From: Methylococcaceae bacterium
GTDB taxonomy: Bacteria > Pseudomonadota > Gammaproteobacteria > Methylococcales > Methylomonadaceae
DNA length: 6,096 bases
Assembly: GCA_013140465.1 (NCBI GenBank)
Contig: JABFST010000498.1
Location: forward strand, 1-6,096
Reading direction: 5' to 3'
The notes beneath the pieces were generated by a model. That model was not told the origin of the DNA and made no database searches. It worked only from the letters and a program-made list of their open reading frames with translations. A program made the translations under genes and the position numbers. Shown one piece after another: positions 1 through 5,044 of the stretch (the first letter of the stretch is position 1; the number at the start of each line of letters is the position of its first letter).

Positions 1-16
1 GGCTTTCCGATGTTCT

Positions 17-497
17 TCACACCAAGGCATGCGCTGTTTTCCAGGCAGCCTTTGTCGGAACCTTGTATAGCCCATATTTCGCATAAAGCTGCTGGCTCGG
101 GAATCGACCGAGGCCGATCCCGCGATCTTTGACCTTGTGCCGCTTCATCAGGTGTTTGCGCAGACATTCTTCTGCATGCGTCTTCACCTTTTTCCAAGAC
201 ACCACTGGAATTGCGATAGTGAAAGTAGCCTGTCCAACCGCGAAGGCTGGCATTCATACTGCCTACAATAGCTGCCAACGGTATCGGCGTACGCTCCCTT
301 GCGGTCACTGCGTTATACGGTCTTTGATTTTCGCAAGCGATTTCGGTGCCGGGCAGACATGCGGATAACTTTTGCCCGTCTTTAACCCCTTGCTCAACCT
401 GATTGCAAAACCCAAGAAATTGAAGCTTTCCTGTCTAGCATCAACGTTGCGCGTCTTGGTCTCGTTAAGCGTGAGATCAAGCCGATCCAGCACAGTT
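17..497 (-). pseudogene. Group II intron maturase/reverse transcriptase, C-terminal remnant
   Basis: Read from about 497 down to the stop at 17-19, the minus strand gives the C-terminal end of a group II intron-encoded protein. It covers the end of the RT/thumb region (LDLTLNETKTRN, then ESFNFLGFAIR and SYPHVCPAPKSLAKIKDRIT), the maturase X segment (PIPLAAIVGSMNASLRGW, then TGYFHYRNSSGVLEK) and the tail (LRKHLMKRHKVKDRG, LYAKYGLYKVPTKAAWKTAH). One continuous family-like protein needs two corrections. A base is missing near 305, where the frame hits TGA after RITQ, and a base is extra in the run near 188-195. The RT catalytic core (YADD box) and everything upstream are absent, so the gene was cut at about 497, next to the end of the SecB-like gene. 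The bases left of 17 may be the start of intron RNA domain V, but the window ends there. Family call is confident; it is not functional. Confidence 0.88.
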
Positions 498-512
498 AGG
501 TAACAACAAAGT

Positions 513-974
513 TTACTGCGATTTAACCAATAAATCAGTCTTTAGTGGAATTTCGGGACAAGGCAAACCTGCTTGATTAGCTGTGTTAAAAACATATTGC
601 CGCCAAAACGGCCAAGTATTATGAACGGTATTAACGTGGGCAAATTCTTCTAGTGCTTTCTGTTCTACATCACCACTTAACTCATAATCAACTTGAAAAG
701 TGGCTTCGATTTGAAACACAGCATTTTGATCTTCTTGGAAGTCATTCTCTAAGTCGATAATCCGAACGCCTAACTCAACAAATACCCGAAATAATTTAAT
801 AGTTTTGTCTTGTCCACTTGTTTCGCAAGGCTCCACTTTTACGCGTTGTTTCGTCAATTGCCCTAAATTTTGTGATGCGGCTAGCTCACCAAAACGCTTT
901 AAATTGCTTTCATATAGAAGGATATTGATTAGCCTTAAGTTTTGTGCGGCTTGGGCGACTAGCTCTTTATCCAT
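513..974 (-). CDS. SecB-like chaperone of a toxin-antitoxin-chaperone (TAC) module
   Basis: The product is 153 residues, close to the usual SecB length. It shows the SecB pattern: an N-terminal beta/helix region (NLRLINILLYESNLKRF), the central strands with ELGVRIIDLENDF and FQIEATFQVDYEL, and the signature ALEEFAHVNTVHNTWPFWRQYV with a closing AGLPCPEIPL. The ATG at 974 lies inside the upstream antitoxin gene (8-bp overlap ATGGATAA), with AGGA about ten bases before it, so the two are probably translationally coupled. Classical SecB holds preproteins unfolded for SecA. In TAC systems such as Rv1955-Rv1957 of Mycobacterium tuberculosis, a dedicated SecB homologue instead binds the antitoxin's C-terminal addiction segment, helping it fold and escape proteolysis. 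The position directly after an MqsA gene with a long tail supports the TAC role rather than general secretion. Function is inferred; the family call is strong. Confidence 0.87.
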   Translation of the reverse strand: MDKELVAQAAQNLRLINILLYESNLKRFGELAASQNLGQLTKQRVKVEPCETSGQDKTIKLFRVFVELGVRIIDLENDFQEDQNAVFQIEATFQVDYELSGDVEQKALEEFAHVNTVHNTWPFWRQYVFNTANQAGLPCPEIPLKTDLLVKSQ

Positions 975-1530
975 AACCTAATTCCTGATGGTTTTTGCAT
1001 TCAGTTGCCACCGAATGTTCAGGGTTTTTTATCGGTATCGGTTGGCTGGTCAATTTTGGTTGAAAGGGAATCACGTTTTTATCGTACCCATTTGCCGTAA
1101 AGTTACGGATGGTTAAACCCGCATGATGCCCTAGCCAATCAGGTACGCAAACAGGTTGTTTTTCCATTGCCAACCGCATCAATTTATCCATTGCGGCACT
1201 TTGGGTAACTTCCCCTCGTTCATATTTGGAAAAGGCATTTGCACCGCCACCAAATGCCTGTGCGGCTTGTTGTTGGGTCAGACCTAATTGATTACGCAAG
1301 GCGACAATTTCAGCACCTGTCAACAGTCCGTCCGCTTTCCGCCAAGCATCACGCACCCGGCAATCATTGCGTTTAATTTGATCCGGCAAAATGACCTCTG
1401 CATGACACTGGGAGCAAACCGAATACTCAACGTCCACGCTTAAAGTCTGGCCTTTATAGTCAAACTGTTCTGCCTCGGTAAATGCTTGTAAGGCATCTGC
1501 ACCGCAATCCGCACAACTTAAATTGTTCAT
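967..1530 (-). CDS. mqsA: MqsA-family antitoxin with C-terminal chaperone-addiction-like extension
   Basis: The product is 187 residues. An N-terminal YgiT-type zinc domain has Cys6-x2-Cys9 and Cys39-x2-Cys42. Residues about 70-122 form an XRE-type helix-turn-helix (LTGAEIVALRNQLGLTQQQA, then FGGGANAFSKYERGEV), the DNA-binding domain by which MqsA represses its own operon. Ordinary MqsA is about 131 residues; here some 60 more follow, rich in aromatic and aliphatic residues (VPDWLGHHAGLTIRNF, NVIPFQP). Together with the SecB-like gene overlapping the end, this tail fits a chaperone addiction domain (ChAD) as described for TAC antitoxins. ATG 1530 is preferred over GTG 1545 because GAGAG lies eight bases before it and the zinc domain begins right after. 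GTG 1545 would overlap the toxin's stop. It should neutralise the MqsR-type toxin encoded 12 bases upstream. Confidence 0.88.
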   Translation of the reverse strand: MNNLSCADCGADALQAFTEAEQFDYKGQTLSVDVEYSVCSQCHAEVILPDQIKRNDCRVRDAWRKADGLLTGAEIVALRNQLGLTQQQAAQAFGGGANAFSKYERGEVTQSAAMDKLMRLAMEKQPVCVPDWLGHHAGLTIRNFTANGYDKNVIPFQPKLTSQPIPIKNPEHSVATECKNHQELGYG

Positions 1531-1541
1531 TTTTATAGCTC

Positions 1542-1876
1542 TCACGCTAAATGGAAAGAACCTATGCCTACATGCACCTCTCCGGTAGCAAGTAAACGTA
1601 ATTTCAAATAAATTTTGTCTATTGTTGAGTCTTCTGTTTGTTGATAATCACAGATATAAACATCATAGACGGCACTTCGTAATGTAAGCATTTTTTAAAC
1701 TGACCTGACACCAGTCCAGAAATGCACTTTTTAACATCCTCGCTGGTATAGCTAAGGTTTCTAATATCCGTGTTAACTTTGCGTCCTTCATAGCGAAAAT
1801 TGTCTCGATGGGCAGCTTGACGGATGTCATCTAACAAATAATGAGGTAGGTGTGTTTCTTTTATTGTATTAACCAT
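1542..1876 (-). pseudogene. mqsR: MqsR-family mRNA interferase toxin, frameshifted (or frameshift-expressed)
   Basis: Two frames together make one MqsR-like protein of 111 residues. Frame 0 from ATG 1876 gives residues 1-62 (THLPHYLLDDIRQAAHRDNF, ending SGQFKK). The -1 frame continues MLTLRSAVYDVYICDYQQ, then IYLKLRLLATGEVHVGIGSF to the TGA at 1542-1544. The junction is TTT AAA AAA TGC on the coding strand (A run at 1691-1696). One more A, or a P-site tRNA-Lys slip of -1, restores the frame. Without the shift, translation leaves the family sequence after residue 62 and stops at 1619-1621, losing the C-terminal strands that in E. coli MqsR carry catalytic residues (Tyr81 region). The antitoxin follows after 12 bases. 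A GTG at 1930 would add 18 residues with no family match, so ATG 1876 is chosen. Inactivation by a one-base deletion is the simple reading; recoding or transcriptional slippage is possible. Confidence 0.8.
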
Positions 1877-1882
1877 TATGGT

Positions 1883-1920
1883 TACTTTACTGTTATTTTG
1901 CAAGAACACATTGTAAAGTA
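1883..1920 (-). promoter_or_regulatory. Candidate promoter/operator of the mqsRA-secB operon
   Basis: A perfect 8-bp inverted repeat, TACTTTAC (1883-1890) and GTAAAGTA (1913-1920), is separated by 22 bases just upstream of the toxin ATG at 1876. On the minus strand a good -10 box TACAAT (1910-1915) lies inside the outer arm, and a second -10-like TAGAAT is just upstream. No convincing -35 is visible. MqsA-type antitoxins repress their own promoter through palindromes, so this is a plausible operator. It does not match the AACCT/AGGTT palindrome of E. coli MqsA. Confidence 0.45.
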
Positions 1921-2034
1921 TTCTAAACACTATCGCTCATCGGCAACGCATTAAGCAAGGCTTTAGCTTGCTACCAATTTGGCAAGCACAAAAAGACGGA
2001 GGGGAGGTCTTGCAAAATTATTAGACCATTACAC

Positions 2035-2238
2035 TTGGCCTTGGCGCAAAAAAATTGGGCAGTACAGCGCGAACCGCGTGATGCCCGTATTTTATTGGAA
2101 GCGGCGTTGGCTACAGACACGCAAAAACAGGCGGCTTTGCCTACCTTAACGTTTTTAGCTGAGAACCATGTGCAGGATGTACGCTTGCAAGTGTTAATCA
2201 CGCGCTTAAAAGCGGGCGGGGCTGTAGCTTCGAATTGA
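2035..2238 (+). pseudogene. C-terminal fragment of a probable TPR-repeat protein
   Basis: The plus strand encodes LALAQKNWAVQREPRDARIL, then LEAALATDTQKQAALPTLTF and VQDVRLQVLITRLKAGG before TGA 2236-2238. It is helical, with the A/L/N-W spacing of tetratricopeptide helices. It resembles from memory the C-terminal end of uncharacterised bacterial TPR proteins (NWxVQREPxDxRxLLEAA). There is no start codon with a ribosome binding site and no family-like sequence upstream of 2035, so the front of the gene is missing, probably replaced when the divergent TAC operon arrived. It lies on the opposite strand from the TAC genes and is followed by other relics. Function is unknown; treat the TPR call as tentative. 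Confidence 0.45.
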
Positions 2239-2351
2239 TACCGTTTTGCAGCAGCCACTTCAACACCATAGCGAAAAAACCACAAATACAACCCGCATTT
2301 GCTCCTGTGCTATCCCATCAAACAACCAACCCAATAACATAATTTAGGATA

Positions 2352-2510
2352 ATACTTGCCGAAAAGCGCGGCTTGAAACAAAGAGTAGCCGCACAATTGC
2401 TGGTCATCACCCAACCCAACATTTCCAACCCTGCCACTGGGCGGCTTTCTGGCTTTGCCTTTGATCGCCTTTACCATTGCCTGTCCGCTCCTGATACAGT
2501 ATTGAGATAA
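2352..2510 (+). pseudogene. Decayed XRE/HigA-type antitoxin remnant
   Basis: The frame ending at TAA 2508-2510 reads LAEKRGLKQRVAAQLLVITQ, then PNISNPATGRLSGFAFDRLY and HCLSAPDTVL. This follows the helix-turn-helix of HigA-like XRE antitoxins (pattern LxQxxAAxLLGITQPxVSxLxxGRLSGFSxDRLxxxLxAL), which usually follow RelE/HigB toxin genes. The N-terminal part ends at an in-frame TAA (2340-2342), no start codon or ribosome binding site is present, and key positions have drifted (LLGITQ became LLVITQ, SNLVRG became SNPATG). No toxin fragment was recognised between 2239 and 2340. It is best read as the surviving DNA-binding half of a lost TA pair, not an expressed protein. Confidence 0.6.
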
Positions 2511-2728
2511 GACTCAGCCTGTGTTTATGCGTCATATTTTTGACCAGTGGATAGTTAAGTTATATTCGCTTGTGAAACAATTTCGTTTCTTTTGGCGGAA
2601 TTTGGCAAAGTGCCTAGCATCACCCCGCTATTTGGCGGGTTTGCCCAAGCTACTTCTAAAGCCATTTTTATTAAATCCGCGAAGAATTGACCGCTTGACA
2701 AAACTACGGGTTATCAGTACAAATAATC
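2511..2728. other. Intergenic stretch upstream of brnT, no recognised gene
   Basis: No supportable coding sequence. An open frame from about 2521 to 2748 gives a basic, aromatic-rich peptide without family resemblance, and it overlaps the brnT promoter and start, so it is not called. A small hairpin, CCCGC/GCGGG with a six-base loop, is centred near 2632 and followed by TTT; it is too weak to call a terminator. The last 30 bases hold the brnT promoter. Confidence 0.4.
2695..2723 (+). promoter_or_regulatory. Candidate sigma70 promoter of brnT
   Basis: A perfect -35 TTGACA (2695-2700) is followed after exactly 17 bases by TACAAA (2718-2723), matching four of six -10 positions. The brnT ATG lies at 2729, only five bases after the -10. 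A transcript from here would start at or beside the start codon, making it leaderless. This agrees with the lack of a Shine-Dalgarno sequence before the ATG. Confidence 0.55.
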
Positions 2729-3016
2729 ATGCAAGATACTATTTTTGAATGGGACGACATCAAAGCCGCGACCAATTGGCGCAATCACGGTGTAACCTTT
2801 CCTTACGCGGTCAAAGCGTTTCGTGATCTTTTTGCGGTTGAATGGATAGACGACCGGGAGGATTACGGAGAAGAACGGATAAATTTGCTTGGCATGAGTG
2901 ACAGTGTCCTTCTCCATATAACCTACACCGAACGCGGTAACCGCATTAGACTCATTTCAGCCAGACGGGCAGAAAAACATGAACAAGACTACTACTACAG
3001 CGAAAATGCTACCTGA
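2729..3016 (+). CDS. brnT: BrnT-family ribonuclease toxin
   Basis: A 95-residue protein of the BrnT (DUF497) family, RelE-fold ribonucleases that inhibit translation and are held in check by a cognate antitoxin. Diagnostic pieces are in order: FEWDDIKAATNWRNHGVTF at residues 6-24 (usually FEWDxxKxxxNxxKHGV; the Lys before His-Gly-Val is Asn here), then AVKAFRD, then GEERINLLGMSDSVLLHITY, and the C-terminal TERGNRIRLISARRAEKHEQ with DYY. The length is normal and there is no internal damage. ATG 2729 is needed to include the conserved first strand. No ribosome binding site is seen; the promoter suggests leaderless translation. The antitoxin gene starts inside the end of this gene (38-bp overlap), giving a toxin-first operon as usual for BrnTA. 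The partner is an XRE protein rather than the ribbon-helix-helix BrnA. Confidence 0.92.
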   Translation: MQDTIFEWDDIKAATNWRNHGVTFPYAVKAFRDLFAVEWIDDREDYGEERINLLGMSDSVLLHITYTERGNRIRLISARRAEKHEQDYYYSENAT

Positions 3017-3395
3017 CGGAAAAGTCGTCGAGGTATTGAATGATGGGAGTGAGCAACCATTTCCTGACGCACCTCTGCGCCCTATGTCGGATAAAGAAAT
3101 CAACACGGAAGCAAAAGCGGATGTTGACGCGCAACCCATGACACCAGACGAATTAAAAACCGTGCGGCGTATCCCCCGTGTTAAAACTATACGCCGCGCT
3201 TTGGGCATCACCCAAGAAGAGTTTGCGGCAAGGTATCATGTACCGCTAGGGACTTTACGCGATTGGGAGCAAGGGCGCACTGAACCTGACCAGCCGACAC
3301 GGGCTTATTTAACCGTTATCGCCCACGATCCCGAAGGCGTGTACCGTGCGTTGCAACACTCACAGCCAACCATCAAGCAAAATCAGGCAGTTTAA
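2979..3395 (+). CDS. XRE-type helix-turn-helix antitoxin paired with BrnT
   Basis: A 138-residue protein. The first half (MLPDGKVVEVLNDGSEQPFP, then DVDAQPMTPDEL) is the likely toxin-binding region, which in this family sits before the DNA-binding part. Residues about 66-115 form an XRE helix-turn-helix: PRVKTIRRALGITQEEFAAR, then YHVPLGTLRDWEQGRTEPDQ and RAYLTVIAHDPEGV. Proteins of this shape occur after BrnT genes in place of the ribbon-helix-helix BrnA. It should neutralise the toxin and autorepress the operon; both are inferred. ATG 2979 overlaps the end of brnT by 38 bp and has no strong ribosome binding site, suggesting translational coupling. ATG 3009 is an alternative start that would drop nine residues. 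No terminator is visible before the resolvase relic. Confidence 0.87.
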   Translation: MNKTTTTAKMLPDGKVVEVLNDGSEQPFPDAPLRPMSDKEINTEAKADVDAQPMTPDELKTVRRIPRVKTIRRALGITQEEFAARYHVPLGTLRDWEQGRTEPDQPTRAYLTVIAHDPEGVYRALQHSQPTIKQNQAV

Positions 3396-3628
3396 AAAAC
3401 GAAGGTTTATTAGACACAGTAAGAAATATGTAAAAACAAGCGATTGCAAGTGCATTAATTTTATCTAGCAATGCAACCATGAAATATGGCTATGTACGGG
3501 TTTCTACCGACGATCAAAAAGCGGATTTGCAGATTAACGCACCCAAAAAAGCAGGGTGTGATTATATCTTCACCGATACAATCGGCGGCACGGTCAAAAA
3601 ACGCCCCAACACACCTATTGCCTTGACT

Positions 3629-3749
3629 CCTTGGAGGGTGTCGTAAAAGCCTGTATGTAGGTTGGGTTAGCGAAGCGTAACCCAACAAAATCAGAATGTT
3701 ATGCTTCATTACATGGTGAACAACCGACCTTTTACGACACCCTCCCTTG
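3629..3749. mobile_element. 111-bp MITE-like element with 5-bp target duplication
   Basis: Perfect 16-bp terminal inverted repeats, GAGGGTGTCGTAAAAG at 3634-3649 and its complement at 3729-3744, enclose a 111-bp non-coding element. The flanks carry a direct repeat CCTTG at 3629-3633 and 3745-3749. Removing the element and one CCTTG joins LDS to LRAGDVLIVW of the resolvase, which shows that it inserted into that gene. The interior carries a separate hairpin. No transposase is encoded, so it must have been mobilised in trans. The parent IS is not recognised. Confidence 0.85.
3661..3686. repeat. Palindromic repeat inside the 111-bp MITE
   Basis: A perfect 9-bp stem, GTTGGGTTA (3661-3669) and TAACCCAAC (3678-3686), has an eight-base loop GCGAAGCG. 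Repeats with this core (GTTGGGTTAGCGAAGCGTAA) are, from memory, scattered in many bacterial genomes. Here it makes up the middle of a transposed element. Confidence 0.65.
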
Positions 3750-3872
3750 CGGGCGGGGGATGTACTGATTGTTTGGAAGCTTGACCGCTTGGTGGTGGTG
3801 TCGTCTGACTTACAAGGGCGCGGGATAACCTTTCGATCACTGGGCATAGCCATTTACGCCAACATTTGTTAG

Positions 3873-4142
3873 GTTGCGGAAAAATGCGACTTAACCTACG
3901 GTGCTACGCGAAGCCCCGCTGGAACTTTTGCTTAAGTCACAAATTTAAACTATAGCCCGCCAAAACAAAGCAGAATGCGGGAACGTCCGCATAACGTTTA
4001 AGCAAACCTAAAGCCACATAAAAAAGCCTGTGACAAATTTTCGCGGGCTGTTATCGGTGCCATAACCTGCGGAAAGAAGATTCATTAATTCCATAGAAAG
4101 CCGCTATCTGCCACATTAAATTCGTGTTGCAGCCTTATTTTG
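3873..4142. other. Intergenic region before vapBC, no gene recognised
   Basis: No open frame with family resemblance was found on either strand. Three small structures can be seen. TAGGTT/AACCTA at 3870-3898 is an imperfect hairpin next to the resolvase relic. A dyad, ATGCGG and CCGCAT around GAACGT, lies at 3975-3992. A possible vapBC -35 box, TTGCAG, is at 4127-4132. The composition looks like degraded mobile-element or repeat DNA, but its origin was not identified. Confidence 0.4.
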
Positions 4143-4168
4143 GTGTATATTTTACTAAATTCATACAC
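4127..4168 (+). promoter_or_regulatory. vapBC promoter with candidate operator palindrome
   Basis: GTGTAT (4143-4148) and ATACAC (4163-4168) form an inverted repeat centred 25 bases before the vapB start, the usual place for the operator at which VapB or VapBC complexes repress their own promoter. A possible promoter is TTGCAG (4127-4132), 18 bases, then TTTACT (4151-4156), so the dyad would cover the -10. The ribosome binding site GGAG (4171-4174) follows. Confidence 0.5.
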
Positions 4169-4180
4169 ACGGAGATTCCG

Positions 4181-4375
4181 ATGCGAACTAATATCATGAT
4201 CGATGAAACATTAATGGCCGATGTTTTAAGCGCGACGGGGGTGAAAACCAAGCGCGAAGCAGTAGAACTCGGTTTAAAAACGTTGTTGATGCTAAAACAG
4301 CAAGAAGCTATTAAGGCGTTCAAGGGCCGATTAAAATGGGAAGGCGATTTGGAGCAAATGAGGACTGATGGATGA
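4181..4375 (+). CDS. vapB: VapB-family antitoxin
   Basis: The 64-residue product MRTNIMIDETLMADVLSATG, then VKTKREAVELGLKTLLMLKQ and a C-terminal GRLKWEGDLEQMRTDG is a typical VapB of the short DUF2191 type. Residues 1-45 form a ribbon-helix-helix: the strand RTNIMID would contact DNA as a dimer, followed by two helices. The C-terminal RLKWEGDL segment is the part that occupies the VapC active-site groove in this family. ATG 4181 has GGAG six bases upstream and begins exactly at the conserved MRTN. An upstream in-frame start at 4124 would add residues with no family match and is rejected. The stop overlaps the vapC start (ATGA), giving a coupled operon. A candidate operator lies immediately upstream. 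Confidence 0.93.
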   Translation: MRTNIMIDETLMADVLSATGVKTKREAVELGLKTLLMLKQQEAIKAFKGRLKWEGDLEQMRTDG

Positions 4376-4761
4376 TTCTGGTCGATTCCAGCGTCTGGAT
4401 CGATTATTTCAACGGCACAGAAACGCTGGCAACTAAAAAACTGGACAGATTACTAGGCGTGCAACCGGTATGCACCGGCGATTTAATCCTAGCGGAAGTG
4501 TTACAGGGCTTTCGGCAAGATGAGGATTATCAAGCGGCAAAAAAATTACTGTGCGCATTACCCATACACGCCATGTTAGGGACTGCGATGAGTTTAAAGG
4601 CTGCCGATAATTTCAGAAATCTGCGCAAACAAGGCATTACCATCCGAAAAACCATCGACACGATGATCGCTACTTACTGTATTGAAAACCACTTGGCATT
4701 GCTGCATTCAGACAAGGATTTTCTGCCCTTCCAGCAGTTTTTGGGTTTACAGCTTGTGTGA
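4372..4761 (+). CDS. vapC: VapC-family PIN-domain ribonuclease toxin
   Basis: A 129-residue PIN-domain protein of normal VapC length. The acidic metal-binding residues are in place: Asp5 in MILVDSSVWIDYF, Glu42 in LILAEVLQGF, Asp96 in TIDTMIATYC, and Asp114 or Asp116 in LLHSDKDF. VapC toxins cut specific RNAs, often tRNA or rRNA, using Mg2+ or Mn2+; the target here cannot be told from sequence. The start codon overlaps the vapB stop by four bases (ATGA), so translation is coupled and toxin output depends on antitoxin translation. No lesion is visible and the pair looks functional. Confidence 0.94.
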   Translation: MILVDSSVWIDYFNGTETLATKKLDRLLGVQPVCTGDLILAEVLQGFRQDEDYQAAKKLLCALPIHAMLGTAMSLKAADNFRNLRKQGITIRKTIDTMIATYCIENHLALLHSDKDFLPFQQFLGLQLV

Positions 4762-4767
4762 AAAGTT

Positions 4768-4812
4768 GTGACTCAGCATGACCAAATTTAAAGTCACTTA
4801 ACGGGGTTTTTT
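4768..4812 (+). terminator. Weak candidate terminator after vapBC
   Basis: GTGACT (4768-4773) pairs with AGTCAC (4792-4797), and a run of six T lies at 4807-4812 after CGGGG. The loop is long (18 bases) and the T run is nine bases from the stem, so this is at best a poor intrinsic terminator. Confidence 0.25.
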
Positions 4813-4830
4813 AAAAAAGTAAATGAACAC

Positions 4831-4868
4831 TTGCAAGGTGATAGGTCCAAAATAAAATACACACGTAT
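4831..4868 (+). promoter_or_regulatory. Promoter and operator-like dyad of the split CopG antitoxin gene
   Basis: TTGCAA (4831-4836), a 16-base spacer, and TAAAAT (4853-4858) make a good sigma70-type promoter. The dyad ATAC-ACAC-GTAT (4857-4868) overlaps the -10 and abuts the ATG at 4869, as expected for an autoregulatory site of a ribbon-helix-helix protein. The -10 lies ten bases before the ATG, so the leader would be about four bases. Confidence 0.5.
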
Positions 4869-4967
4869 ATGAAAAAACCATTGCCAAACCTAACAACCGA
4901 TAAAGCAGCGGAAGACTTTATCGACAATGCCGATCAGGGCTACTCACTTAAAGCGGGACTGAGGAGC

Positions 4968-5001
4968 CGTTGGCTGAGCGGAGTCGTTGGCTGAGCGGAG
5001 T
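4968..5001. repeat. 17-bp tandem duplication
   Basis: CGTTGGCTGAGCGGAGT occurs twice in perfect tandem (4968-4984 and 4985-5001). The second copy is the left arm of the adjoining hairpin, so one arm of the palindrome has been duplicated while the other has not. Confidence 0.9.
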
Positions 5002-5044
5002 CGAAGCCGGCGGCGGGATTCGCTTCGACTCCGCTCAGCGAACG
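4985..5044. repeat. Large palindromic (REP-like) hairpin
   Basis: Arms at 4985-5007 and 5022-5044 pair over 23 bp with one mismatch around a GC-rich 14-base loop (5008-5021). The core GCTGAGCGGAGTCGAAG resembles, from memory, a palindromic repeat found in many unrelated bacterial genomes. It sits wholly inside the 141-bp element. Confidence 0.88.

Larger units (their letters stand above)
3479..3872 (+). pseudogene. Serine resolvase/invertase N-terminal remnant, interrupted by a MITE
   Basis: From ATG 3479 the reading MKYGYVRVSTDDQKADLQIN, then GCDYIFTDTIGGTVKKRP is the N-terminal catalytic domain of a Tn3/Hin-type serine recombinase, with the nucleophile Ser9 in RVST. Four lesions are visible. 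A base is missing in the C run at 3604-3607. The 111-bp insertion follows (3634-3744 plus a copy of CCTTG). After it the family sequence resumes as LRAGDVLIVWKLDRL. A 21-base deletion relative to the copy at 5280 removes the GRS after LDRL, which contains a catalytic Arg. Finally the sequence drifts after FRSL and stops at 3870-3872, so the rest of the catalytic domain and the DNA-binding domain are gone. It cannot be active. The remaining SDLQGRG...FRSL is close to the downstream resolvase fragment, so both come from the same subfamily. Confidence 0.88.

Noticed and set aside
129..368. Plus-strand open frame over the maturase relic
   Set aside because: It is antisense to clear maturase sequence and has no family resemblance or ribosome binding site.
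1971..2291. Minus-strand 106-codon open frame
   Set aside because: It is antisense to the TPR-like fragment, is Cys/Lys-rich without pattern, and lacks a ribosome binding site.
2714..3211. Minus-strand open frames across brnT and the XRE antitoxin
   Set aside because: They are shadows of two well-supported plus-strand genes.
3461..3853. Minus-strand 130-codon open frame
   Set aside because: It runs antisense through the resolvase relic and the MITE; the plus strand explains the sequence.
3868..3895. Possible integron attC site (GTTAGGT and ACTTAAC)
   Set aside because: The core-like heptamers are in the wrong order (GTTRRRY before RYYYAAC), only 14 bases apart, and no further attC sites accompany the TA genes, so a cassette array is not supported.
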